Assembly (NCBI GenBank): GCA_961205875.1 | Contig: OY540812.1 | Location: 27,537,098-27,601,097 of the forward strand | From: Sialis fuliginosa | Lineage: Eukaryota > Arthropoda > Insecta > Megaloptera > Sialidae | Direction of reading: 5' to 3' | DNA: 64,000 nt | Shown: piece by piece, positions 22,672 to 33,910 of the stretch | How the letters are laid out: each line of letters opens with the position of its first letter | Position numbering within the stretch: the stretch's first letter is position 1 | Position numbers and translations under genes: made by a program | The notes under the pieces: generated by a model | Database searches by the model: none | What the model was told of the DNA's origin: nothing | Seen by the model: the letters and a program-made list of their open reading frames with translations, nothing else

Positions 22672-22687
22672 TTAAAACAATACTTAC

Positions 22688-22975
22688 TACTATCAAGATG
22701 TGTCTTCTGCATAAGAATCGGCACGATCTCAGCACCGGTCGCCGGCACGTAGCAATGTTCGGCGTCTATCCCGTCGGCGATGCCCCCAGGTCTGGCTCCG
22801 GTTGTCGTCCCGGCGGCTGCCGTGAACCTCTGGTGCGCTAGTGACGAGTCCGTGCTGTCCGACTCGGATTGACGCGCACCTGCGGAAACCATGACGACGC
22901 CACCACTTGTGTCTCTATCAGTGATGCCCATGATCACACCCGTTCCTCCCCCTCCGAAGTCTGTCTTGCCACCGC
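22688..22975 (-). CDS. Exon: Gly/Ala/Thr-rich cytoplasmic segment
   Basis: Acceptor AG (22977-22976) and donor GTAAGT (22687-22682), phase 1 in and phase 1 out, 95 complete codons plus split Gly and Ser codons. The sequence starts GGKTDFGGGGTGVIMG and passes through SESDSTDSSLAHQRF and AAAGTTTGARPGG to HCYVPATGAEIVPIL. It is low-complexity, probably disordered, with a short hydrophobic patch (VVMVSAG). Its base composition is strikingly GC-rich and CpG-rich compared with every flanking intron. A piggyBac-type MITE begins only about 16 bp into the downstream intron. I recognise no domain. The ordered phases show it belongs to the tail of the CUB-LDLa protein. Confidence 0.87.
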
Positions 22976-25420
22976 CTGTGGAGTGGTGTAAGAATTAATG
23001 AAATTGGTTTTTATCAAGTTTTTGGTGCATCAAGGGAGATAATTGAGTTGCTCAAATGAAATACCCAATTTTCATAAAATTTACCTTGTATCATATAAAT
23101 ACCAATCTACTTAAAAGTATGGGTACTGTGCCATTGAATCAATTTAGTTATTTTCTCTCTCATAGGTTGCTGTTAAAGTTATAAAAAATCGCCCCAAATC
23201 GCTTCGATATATGTTTATTTTCTATAAACATGAATAATATTTTTTGTTTGCACAATAATCATACGTGTTATACATGTGCGGTATTGTAAATTATAACGGC
23301 CTAAGACTTATACTTATTGTTACCAAAAAATCAATATTAATAATTAGAATTATTTCAAACTTTGTCTTTATGATTTTTTTTCAATACAATGTTATTAACG
23401 TTGGGTAAAAAAAGGCAAAAAGTTTAAAAATTGTTGGAACTTGTAAAAAAGTTGTTGAAAGGTAAAATAGTTACAAATAGTTGATTTCAAATTGGGTTCA
23501 ATAAAACCAGTTTTCTGAAATCGATGGAGATATATGTATAGGTAATAAAAATTATAATAGTTGCATTTTTCGCAATAGTTGAAAAACTATTTTCCAATCT
23601 CTACTTATAATGTAAATTTTTTTTAAAATATCAATTATATCGACTCATCATCCATGATGTAAATGTGATAAAATATTTAATATTCGTGATCAAAATAAAT
23701 AATAAATTGAGCAAGTAATTATATCTTATAGTATCGAAAAACGTGTCTACATACATAGATATAGTACATTAAAAAGGTTAATTAACGTTCCATGTATATA
23801 AAGTGAGGTTAAATGTCTTAATATCCATATAAACAAGAACACAGCCACGCAAAACCTAGTTATAATCTAGACAAACTACTTCTTCTTTGGTGGCGAAGGG
23901 ATACATTTGTTTTTGCTCATCAATCCTTGTGTACTGGGTATTATTTGCTCTCATGTTGGTGTACATGCATGCTTGTATTTATCTTCACATTGTGCACTTG
24001 GGTCTCATTCACCCGTAGAAACTTGAATTTAGAAAAATAAACTTACAAAATTGTAAAATCTATATTTACGTTTGATTAAATTATACTGAGACTTGCAATG
24101 AAGCCATTTTTGAGGTCTTTTGTACCTCACGATTTGTATATTTTGATATTATAATTTTAAAATATTATTTCTTAATATTTTTTCCAAGAAAATTGTAATC
24201 AAACAAATTATTAAGGTTTTCTGGACCCAAGTGGACATTTTGTGTCTCAAATCTTGATATAACGGACTATTTAGGATGAGAGCACGTCAGATAAAGCCGA
24301 AAATGTATTAGGTACCTATATATTTATGTATTAAAGTAGATTTTCCGAACGTGTATTTAAATAAAAACTACAAATTAGTTATATCTTTGTACTAAAATAA
24401 ACCTACACACACTTGTAATAAAAATTATCCACGAATACAGTGACATAACTACAAATTTTAGGCCTCTGTCTGGTTTTTAAGGTGGGGCCCTCTAAAAAAA
24501 GTTTAAGGACGAATTAGGTGGTGACAAAAAAACACATTACTGGATATTTATCGCGGGCCCCCTTAAAGCCCGGACCCTCTGGCTTTATGCCAGTCCAGCC
24601 ACCATATAATTACACCACTGCATGAATAGTTTAAGTCCACAAAAAAAAATTTTATCGACTAAATTCACTAAGCGATAAATTTCTTTTGTTTTAGTAAAAA
24701 AAAAAAAAAAAACGAAAAATATACGAATGTATGCCAAAATTTTTTACAAGCATTAACCCAATACAGTGGGGTCTTTTTTACGTGGATTTGAGATTATGCG
24801 GTGCGATTTTCAAGCAAATTCAGAGATTCTTTGTTTCGGCGAGTGGGGTATCTAATGAAAGCTGACAATTGAAGGAATTTAAATATGTAAACGTTTTATT
24901 ATTAAAATCTTCGTTTTATTTAAATTTTACACTTATTTCTTTCAAATTTTTTTCTAAGATATTGAATTTGCTGTGGAACGTATCTACACCATAAAAAGAG
25001 ATCCTACTGTACTTATAATGCTTATGTTGACACATGTTATAATCCAATACGCATTTATAAGTATAGTAAATATAGCGGGGTTTAATATTAATATAATCCT
25101 TATTTCTTACCTCAACGTTCGTAAAAAGGGGGGTGGGGTCAATTATTTAACGTGATGACATGTGCGGGGAGGAGGACCAAACAAACGTGACGTAGCGCAA
25201 CGTTTGAAATACCTACATCAATTTTATTTCTTTTTTTAAATCTATGAATAAATGAGTTATTTTGTATGTTACTAATAATCATAAAAATAATCATTCATTG
25301 TGGCGGGGGAAGGTTTGATGATGTTTTATTATGCAAGAATTTTACGTGATGTATTTTATGGACGACCCCCTGGGATAGTTGATAGCTAGATATGCTGAAA
25401 TATGAAAAATCAAAAATTAC
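22976..25420 (-). other. Intron (2.4 kb)
   Basis: Between the 38-codon and the 95-codon tail exons. Apart from the hAT MITE at 24438 it is unremarkable AT-rich sequence. Confidence 0.8.
24438..24620. mobile_element. hAT-type MITE
   Basis: Starts CAGTGACATAACTAC and ends GTAATTATA..CACCACTG region inverted (ATTACACCACTG). Flanks CACGAATA and CATGAATA differ by one base, as an aged 8-bp duplication. Confidence 0.65.
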
Positions 25421-25535
25421 CTGTTGGAGGAGGGATCAAAGATAGTGTTGATTTTTTCAAATCATCTCGAGATGCTCCCGCTGACTTTTTCTTTATTTGA
25501 TCGAGTCGGTTTTCACGACTTTGTCTCAAGTGTTC
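25421..25535 (-). CDS. Exon: membrane-proximal cytoplasmic segment
   Basis: Acceptor AG (25537-25536) and donor GTAATT (25420-25415), phase 0 in and phase 1 out, 38 codons. It begins EHLRQSRENRLDQIKKK and ends STLSLIPPPT. The first half is highly charged and probably helical, continuing the basic juxtamembrane stretch of the previous exon. The second half turns to Ser/Pro-rich sequence typical of a disordered tail. There is no recognisable domain. The identification rests on frame and phase continuity with both neighbours, coding-like composition in an AT-rich surround, and clean splice sites. Confidence 0.88.
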
Positions 25536-27419
25536 CTGAAAATAAATAAATTTATCTATTAAGAATTCCATTAAATACTAAGTTTAATACGAACATACAT
25601 TGTATTGGAATAGCGAGTATAAAATATACCCAACTCCAGTGGTCACCTTATAACTATTTTTATACATTATAATACAGAACCCAATATCTTGAAAATGGTT
25701 AAAAAATACTGAAAAATGGATGGACCATAAATTATAGATAATATATACAAAATAATTTTCATAATATCGCTACTGTTTTAATACCGTTGGTGTTTACATA
25801 CCACGCGTGCGCGAAAATTATCAAACACTTCATGAAAGTAAAGGAGCACTGTCAGATAGGTTAGAAACCTCATTTGAAAGTACTTGCTAGCTTATAATAC
25901 CGGACATTAAAGTAGAAATTTATACGGTGTTGATGTTTATGTAATAAAATTACTCTATTGACTTCTGATAGTTCAAAGGATACCTTTAACGATTTTCTAT
26001 TCAATGATACTTGAATCTCAATATCGCTAATTTTCGACGTACAAGCGACGAAATTATTTTAATAAATTAAACAATTTGAATTCAATGTAAGAAACGCTGT
26101 TATAGAACAAACATTAAAATGATTAAAATCTCGGACAAAAACTATCTATCATCAAAGTCCAACTATTCAACGAAGCATAATAAGAGACAACAATGGACAA
26201 TATTTTGAATAACTAATACGAAAATTGACGGATGAATAATTATCCGGACATGGTAGTTATCAAATTGAAGTAAAATAGGGTGACCTATATTTGCTTGTGT
26301 TCATTTTGTATAATATCTACGCTGTAATTGAATTGGATCTGGCTTTTCAATTAATTGGAATGTGTATTCATTAAAACTAAAATTTACTTTTCTATGAAAT
26401 CTATTAATTAGATGTATTAATGCCTTTGATGAAAATTACCATTCTAATAATACATATGTAAATGTATTCTACGTGAAAAATAAATGCATTGGTAAAATAA
26501 AATTTTTAATGTTTAATAAAAACATTATTTTTGAAACTGTTGTAGAACAACCTTTTGGAAAATATCAAGCGCGAACCTGTGTTTTCATTTCGTAACCCAC
26601 CTAAAATTTATACAGGGCATTCATAATTTTAATGAGATTTCATGAAATTTATTTTTATTGATTAATAGGCAAAAACTTGACTCGATTACGAATATATGCA
26701 TTTTATGAATGGGGTTCCATTTCAAATCCAATTCACATACCTATTTGTGTAAAGGAAAAATATTTCTGCTTAAAAAACACTGTAAAAAATTGGGCTTGGA
26801 CCGAAAAGAGCCTAAAGTAAGCCCCTGGCTTTTATTTAAATTAAACTTAATTATTTTTAAGCCCTACAACTTTTGCATGTACTATCATTTCTGAAATTTT
26901 ATATTTTTGAAATATTTCAGGGTCCCGGTCAAATTTAATGTATATAAGCAGAATTATCTAGCTCAAAACTAACATTTGAGTAGAAGTAGTCGAAATATCG
27001 TTACGTTAATGAAGTATTGGAAAATGCTACTCTCTAAAACTAAAATAGTTGTTATTTCGCTAATTGAATTAGTCACTTGAAATTTCACTAAAAGTATAGT
27101 AATTTTGAATCGAAAGAGGCGCCATTACGGCATTTATTCTTACTTCGATTTATAACGTATACGAATCAGAGAATAAGAGAGATATTAACAATAAATCAAA
27201 TAAGTTTATTTATACAAAAATTGAAAAATCTATTCAAAAATAACTTTTAGCGTGTTTGCAATAAACGTTTTTAATTAATTTTGATTCTTTCAAAATTAAC
27301 CTGATAGTTGATATATTCATAACTGACGTTGAAGTTAGGTTCGAAATGATTATGTAATTATTGTAACACGTGAGGATTTTTCTATTTATCTATGATTATT
27401 AAATAATGAATGAGTTTTT

Positions 27420-27620
27420 AGGGTTCCGAAGAAACCCTATTAATCTCACTTTGTCGTCCGTCCGTCCTTTTCACTCAAAGCTAAATAGCTCGTAAACTAT
27501 ATAAGCTAGAAGCTTGAAATTTTTACTGAACATGTAAAATGACACCCTCTAGTAAAATATGTACAAATTTATTGAATGAATAATTTTTCAGGGGGAGGGG
27601 GCAATAAGGAGCTAAAGCTA
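27420..27620 (-). mobile_element. Dispersed repeat with GTCCGTCCGTCC tail
   Basis: 'gggttccgaagaaaccctat' and 'ctttgtcgtccgtccgtcct' are the inverse of text at 59690-59745. Such tails are common in insect LINE or SINE-like repeats. Confidence 0.5.
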
Positions 27621-29337
27621 GGTAAAAAAAAATATTTTTTTTATACCAAGGTATATGGCACGTTAAAATGTATAACCAAACAAGCGGAATTTGACCCTTT
27701 TTGTATTTTTTTTCTAAATCAAAAATGGTGCCTGTAGGGAGCTTTGAAGCAAATCCAAAAAAAAAACAAAAAAATTGTATACCAAGACGTGTGGCATTAT
27801 TAAAAAAATCAGAACAAGTCTTATTTTTACACCATAACAATTGAAATCGAATCTAATTATTAGGTGAAACAAACTTGAACAGTTTATTATGAAAAAAAAT
27901 TTAAACAAACATGTGTCCGAAAACTCTTCGTGAAGGAGCTACAGACTCTCAAATATTTCGTCTCAAATTAGCTTACATTTAATATTTTGAGAACCCATTG
28001 TGATACAGTAGGTATTTAAATTTGATATATGATTTAGTATTATACGTGTTATCGATTTCCAGTATCAACCAATGATTATTTAGACCTGGGATGTATGAGG
28101 CCATATCAAGTTTTTTTTTGTTCATGTATTGTTCAATAGTTTATTGTAGAAGAGAACAACTCGTCTACTTTATAAAAACAATGATCCAGCAATAGTGATT
28201 TCAATTCGCTTTTAAATTTCTTTAGGGGTAAATACTTTAGTGACGTAGGTAAGCTGTTTTATATTTTACTTATATATTTCAGAGGTCCTTTGTATACAAT
28301 GTGGCGGCACTTTGTACATATGTGTCTTTATTTCTGGTGCAATAGGTATGACATCGAACATTGTTATTAAAAAAATGTGTTTCTTTTTTCACAAACAGTG
28401 CACACCCAAAGATGTACAAAATTGGTAAAGTAAGTATATTAAGCTGTTTCCGCCAATAATTCTTAGACATTGTCTTAAATTGGATTCCACTAGAGCAAGA
28501 TACACATTAATCAAAAAGCTAGTTGATTACATAAAATACCATTTATAAAGTGTTATGCAGTCTGAAACTAGCTTGCTAAAAGCTAATCTTCATTGGGAAC
28601 CGTAATTATCCCACAATACATTTGTAAAATTTACGGTACCAGTTAAGGATTAAACCGAAACGAGACGACAATTCAGCTACAAGTTTTTGAATGTTTTTAT
28701 TTTCATTGCATTATTAGTACAAACGTTATAGGTAAAAAATGAAGTGACTTATTCTGCCACACCCTATATAATCATAAATTTACTTTCTAGTGATTTTGAA
28801 AGAAAAATGCTCTTGAAATTACGGTACCACAAACAGTTCTATAGAGAATACTTGTGTTCAGTAATTATAAAAGTCTAAACAGAAGGTAATGCTTTTTCAA
28901 TCAAACATTACCTATACATATTCTATGTAATAATAATGATATTACATCAAGTGGTATTTGAACGTAAATCATATAGCAATTAACTAATGAAAATAGTAGG
29001 TACATATGTACAATTTAAATTATTATTACTCAAAATCAGTGTCAATAACTACTATGTTCCATGTTATAAATTTGATTAGATTAACTATATTGTTGTAATT
29101 TGTTAATTATTGTGATGCATTAAATAAATCTATTATTAAAAACAAATACCCATGGTATTATCATATATGACCCAAAATATTGTTAAAATTTATTTATTAT
29201 TATTTTATCCGTTTAAATTAAACATTATTTATCATTGTTACTATATTATTTATATTACTAAAACAATCATTATTAATTTATGTTTCAACAATTAAGTTTG
29301 TATTTTTACACTTTTTTTTAGTATTCCATTAGAATGG

Positions 29338-29765
29338 AATTTTAGAAAATCTTTTTTGTAGAGCATTGAAATTTCTATAATATTGGTCACCGTAACGTTT
29401 ATTGTAAAATATTTCCATACAAAGATTCATCTCAATTTGCTTAAAAAATTGTAATTTGTTTTTTTTAATTGCTATTTACTTTGACATATTTAATGTTATT
29501 TTGAGGTTTTTAACATAACAGACAAATTTAGATTTGGATTAAAATTGTCAAAAAAATAAAAGTATTCGAAAAAATAATCAGACGCGTCTTAAAAAAAATA
29601 TTAAACTATTTTTAAACTATTTTTTTTAGTAAAATTGTTTAAAAATTAAATGGTTCACCAAGGCAATTTATCTGAATACTTTTTCGGTTTTTATTTAAAT
29701 TATTCAATAATTAACTACCTTTCGTGAATTTAGTACGAAGAAGCACTGTGCATTTACTTAGCAGA
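29338..29765 (-). mobile_element. Family A repeat, inverted copy
   Basis: Inverse of the repeat at 58230-58950: 'ctcaatttgctt', 'tttactttgacatatttaatg', 'aactacctttcgtgaatttag' and 'gcatttacttagcagatg' recur in order. Confidence 0.6.
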
Positions 29766-30342
29766 TGTTTTTTTATAGTTATTTAGAAAATTTTGAATTA
29801 GTTTTTATTGTTTTGATTTTTCCAAGGGATAACTTAATAATGAAATTCATAAAATACTTATAATAAAAAAATATACCTAATATTTGTTTGACATAAACAA
29901 ATTCATAGAATATAATATATGTATCTTTTCAACAAAAAAAGTCACATGGTTGTGTACACGTATTCATACGAATGTACATGTACAATATAATGCGATTAGA
30001 AAAATGGTACAGTCTACAAATATGTGGACCAAAGCATATTTCATTTCTGTTCAGAAACAAAAATATCGTTTATCATTTGTTTGTTTTATTTTTAATAAAT
30101 AATAATCCTCACGGAAAAATATTTTCACGTTCCTATTAATTATGAAAGTGTTTTGCTCTAATGTTTATAAAAAGTGGTACATATTATAAATAATTGCTTT
30201 AATAATAATCTAAGGATTATTTTAAACAAAACGACGAGATGGATTCTGATTTTTTTTTACAAAATTTTAAAAATCAAATCAGATTTTGATAGATCTGTAT
30301 TTTGAGACAATATCATTTTTTTCACTGTTTTTTGATTTGTGG

Positions 30343-30531
30343 AGACCTGCAAAGATCTACAACGACCTATAAAGATATACAACGATCTACAAAGATTTCT
30401 AAAGATCGTTGAAGTTCGTGATAGAGATTGAAGCGTTGAAAGTTCATGAATTTTCAACGTTACAACGATCTTCAGAGATCTTTGTAAATCGTTGTAGATC
30501 TTTGTAGATCGTTGTAGATCTTTGCAGGTCT
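30343..30531. repeat. Palindromic array of GATCTACAA units
   Basis: AGACCTGCAAAGATCTACAA at the left is the inverse of the right end TTGTAGATCTTTGCAGGTCT. Between them the 10-12 bp unit (c)aaagatctacaacg repeats several times, inverted after the midpoint at about 30437. Confidence 0.75.
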
Positions 30532-30819
30532 TTCGATCACTTCAGATCTGAAATTTTTTCCCGGGACCTTGTATATTCCTTGTATCTGAGAACATCTTCA
30601 AGCCAAACTCAACAAGTTTCATTAAAATCGGATCAGCAGTTCATGAGTTATGAGGGGTATCGTAAAACGTACATTAGTCTGAAGATAAGAGAGTAGAATT
30701 TATACGTAGGTAAATGTTAGGCTGTAATATCAGTCAAATGATAATACTGTAATCAAGGTTAACTGCCTCTAGCAATTGAAATGAACTTGTCACGAGCCAG
30801 TTTTACATAAACAATCATT

Positions 30820-31060
30820 AATTTGTATTGTGGGTCTTGGCTTCTGGGTGTAAACCACGTCAGTTTGGTCGTTGTATCGGTCAACGTTTCGTCACACATT
30901 TCAAGGCTCTCTTGAAAGCATACTTTTATAAGAGCTTTGAAGATGTCCGTTGCAATGTATGACGAAACCTTGGCCGTTAAAATGACCAAACCGATACGGT
31001 TTATACCCAGAAGCCAAGATCCATATCCAGATCACCGCGGAGCCTCAATACTTTGTATTG
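30820..31060. repeat. Hairpin repeat with CGAAACGTTGGC motif, copy 1
   Basis: An inverted duplication: GGTCAACGTTTCGTCA... at the left and GACGAAACCTTGGCC at the right, with 'cttggcttctgggtgtaaac' / 'tttatacccagaagccaag' outside. The same plan recurs at 52585-52830. Confidence 0.65.
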
Positions 31061-32383
31061 TGTCAGTCACCGTTTTCTAAAGTTGAACGTGCATTTGTTG
31101 TCTGCCACCAGTCCAATAATAAATACACGCTCATCTATGAAAAACAGCATAGCTGACATAATTCAAATTAATTAAATCTTATGCGAGACTAACTTGTAAT
31201 AAGTTCATTTCAATGGCTAGAGGCGAAATATCAAAACCTTTTGTTTGTTCACTTCTGATTGATATTAAAGAATAAAATTTACCTACGTATAAGTTATATT
31301 TATTAATCTTCAGGATTGCGTCCTTTTTAATAAATAGGGTAAAGTATACCACAGTTAGTCTACCATACGTATTAAATAAGGTAAAGGCACCAGTTATGGC
31401 CGCTATAAGAGCAAGTTTTCGATTTTTTTTGATTAATAGGTTTGTTATTTGTAATTTAGTAATTCTCATGAACTCGTGTTACTAATAAAACAAGTAGCTC
31501 TTTATTTAATCAAGTTAATTACTAAAGTCCGCAAATATAGTTTTTTTTAAATTATAGCCTTTTATCTTGTTCATGTTTTTTTCCAGTAATGGCAAAGGTA
31601 AAATGAGCAAGTAGTGATGGACACTTGCTAATGATGACAAAATGATAAGTACACAAAATATATCAAATAAAAAAAAGCAGTTACTATGATAATATAATAA
31701 TAAATAAATAAGTTATACTAATAATAGGTTTAAATGTCCACTATTTTGACACCTACTGGCCGATTGTCATCAAATTACAGTTAAATGTATATATAGATTA
31801 ATATTCAGAAATGATAGTAATCAAATAGCAACACATATTTCTAATTCAGTACATTTAATTAAAAATTTGCCATTACTGGGGTTCTTGCCAAGATTGGTGC
31901 CACTACCTTATAATGATTATAAAATTTATAAAAATTAAACCGATATATAATTTCGAAATATTTCACAATATGTCCTAATAAGCAATTAACGTATACAAAA
32001 AAAATCAATATCCATGATACAATTTTCGCTGTAAACATTTTTACAGAAATTAAAAAGAACAAGTGAAATTGGTTTTTAATTAATAAAATTAACATAGTTT
32101 TTCACTTCGATGAAAATCCCAACGCAATTAGTTTAATTGTTCGTAAACTTTTATTTACAATTTTCGATGAGTCGTAGAAGCTGAAGGTAATCAAAAAACA
32201 ATTAAGCTTTAATTCGCATCTTCGCCTGAAGAGGCGCTTACATCCAAGTACTCACGTATTATAGTGTTACTTTAAATAATTTCAAAAGATTCTCAATTCG
32301 CACTTCTATATTTCGTTTTCAATTTAACTAAATTTCCAGATATTTAACTTCCAATTAAAATATAGGTACTCTAGCTCATACAT

Positions 32384-32877
32384 CCATATTATAAATGAGA
32401 AACTGTGTTTGTCTGTTTGTTACATTTTCACGACTAAACCACTGAACCGATCTTAATTAAATTTAGCAGGGAGATAGCTTACATCCTGAGGATGGACATA
32501 GGCTACTTTGTATCCAGAAAATTCAACCACTAAGGGATTGGGGGTGAACAAGTTTGTATGGGAATTTTTTTTTTGGCAGTTAATCTTTCATCCCGTATCA
32601 CATGTGATGAAGGGTTGTAATTGGTTTTATTCAATCCGGCGAGAAAATACCAAGAGTCAGGGTTTTAGGAAGAGAAACAACCCCCTATTTCGTATAGGAG
32701 TCGAGTTATTTGCGATTTTGTATAATGAATAAAAAACAAAACAAAATAGTTTTTTTTGCTATTTTACCGTCTGTAACGTATGTAGGGTTGTAATTAGTTT
32801 CATTCGATTCGGCGGTATAATCACAGGGCTGGGGGTTTCTAAATCCACGCGAGTGAAGCCGCAGGTAACAGCTAGTA
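32384..32877 (-). mobile_element. RTE-like LINE 3' fragment
   Basis: In reverse sense it runs from ACTAGCTGTTACCTGCGGCT to 'gatcggttcagtgg' and a 'caaacagacaaac' tail. This is the common insect RTE-type tail. A matching copy is at 46184-46922. Confidence 0.6.
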
Positions 32878-32927
32878 TAATATACGGTTAATAAAAAGTA
32901 AGGATTATTCTTCAGTCTAAAATTATA

Positions 32928-33699
32928 GGGGAATTGCTCTAACAGTGGGAAGGGTTTTGTTTTATGGCCATTAGAACTTTGGGCGGACAAAGATATGCCA
33001 TATCTTGTGGGAAAAAAAATTTATCATCAATTTTCTGAGGAGCTTGAAATTGGCTTTTTTTTTGGTCCAACAGTGGGATACGGCCTAAAACCTAATAAAA
33101 ACTGTTATAAAAGCGGAAAAATGAAGAAAACACATTGAGTTATAAAAAAGTATTCAATATTATTGGTTTATTCAACACTTTCATCTGATTTTACATCTAA
33201 ATCAGAGTCACAATAAACGCAAGTGTAGAAACTATTACGCACAGAAAACAGAAAATTTAGCTAAAAAAACATTCAAAATCATTTAAATGTGTTCCAATGG
33301 CAATTTTCAATAATAAAAATGACGTTTCAATACTTTACGAAGAAAAAAAAGTGCGTTTCCCACTGTTGGAAAAGGACGCCATTTTGAAATTACCAAAAAA
33401 TAAAAATTCCATTCACTATTTTCACAAATCATTTTTATTACAATGAAAAACTATAAAAAGGGAATCGAACGCTGTATAAACCTTTATTTTTCGATGAAAA
33501 ATAAAAATTTTATAAACACTAAAAAATCTTGAAAAAGTTTTTAGAAAAAAATTTTTACGCTATGTTTGGCACAACTCAACAAATGCGTCTTTTTGCTCCG
33601 AAACTATCCAGAAAGTGAAAGAGCAATTGACGTTGCCTGTCAAAGTCAAAATTCAACAGAAAAAAATATCGCCATTTCCCACTGTTGGGGCAATTCCCC
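32928..33699. mobile_element. pogo-like MITE, GGGGAATTGC ends
   Basis: GGGGAATTGCTCTAACAGTG at the left and, inverted, GGGGAATTGCCCCAACAGTG at the right, with TA on both sides. The 'TTCCCACTGTTGG' motif also repeats internally at 33356. 772 bp, no recognisable protein. Confidence 0.75.
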
Positions 33700-33910
33700 T
33701 ACTAAAGTAGAACCCAAAGTTAGTAAATACACAGATTGCCTCAGTAGCTTTTGACCAATCAACTTGAGCACCCCAGATAACGTATTTTCCCCTTCTCACG
33801 CCATGTTAGAAGGCTATGTTTGTTATGATTGGGCACATCATTCCCCCTCTCCACATTTGGGCACCACAGATGACGTATTTCATTCTCTCGCACCGAGCTG
33901 AAGCTACCTT

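Larger units (their letters stand above)
11357..22687 (-). other. Intron (11.3 kb) before the last exon
   Basis: Donor GTAAGT at 22687-22682 and acceptor AG at 11358-11357. It carries dispersed repeats listed separately, two piggyBac-type MITEs, a pogo-like element, two fold-backs and a LINE remnant. Two short related texts with 'ggagtcccttgcaggcgac' and 'ggagccccttgcagtcgcc' (11606-11750), followed by 'gaaaaggacggacg' and 'gtttcttcgaatccc' (to 11890), mark a repeat family also seen at 27420-27620 and 59530-59755. Confidence 0.8.

Noticed and set aside
22626-22841. Plus-strand open frame across the GC-rich exon
   Set aside because: Opposite strand of the tail exon. It also runs into the MITE and has no splice context.
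27523-27840. 105-codon minus-strand frame
   Set aside because: Phe/Lys/Leu-rich translation of poly(A/T) DNA within a dispersed repeat. No splice or domain evidence.
30343-30531. CRISPR-like array
   Set aside because: Units are about 10-12 bp, inverted at the midpoint and without spacers. The genome is eukaryotic.
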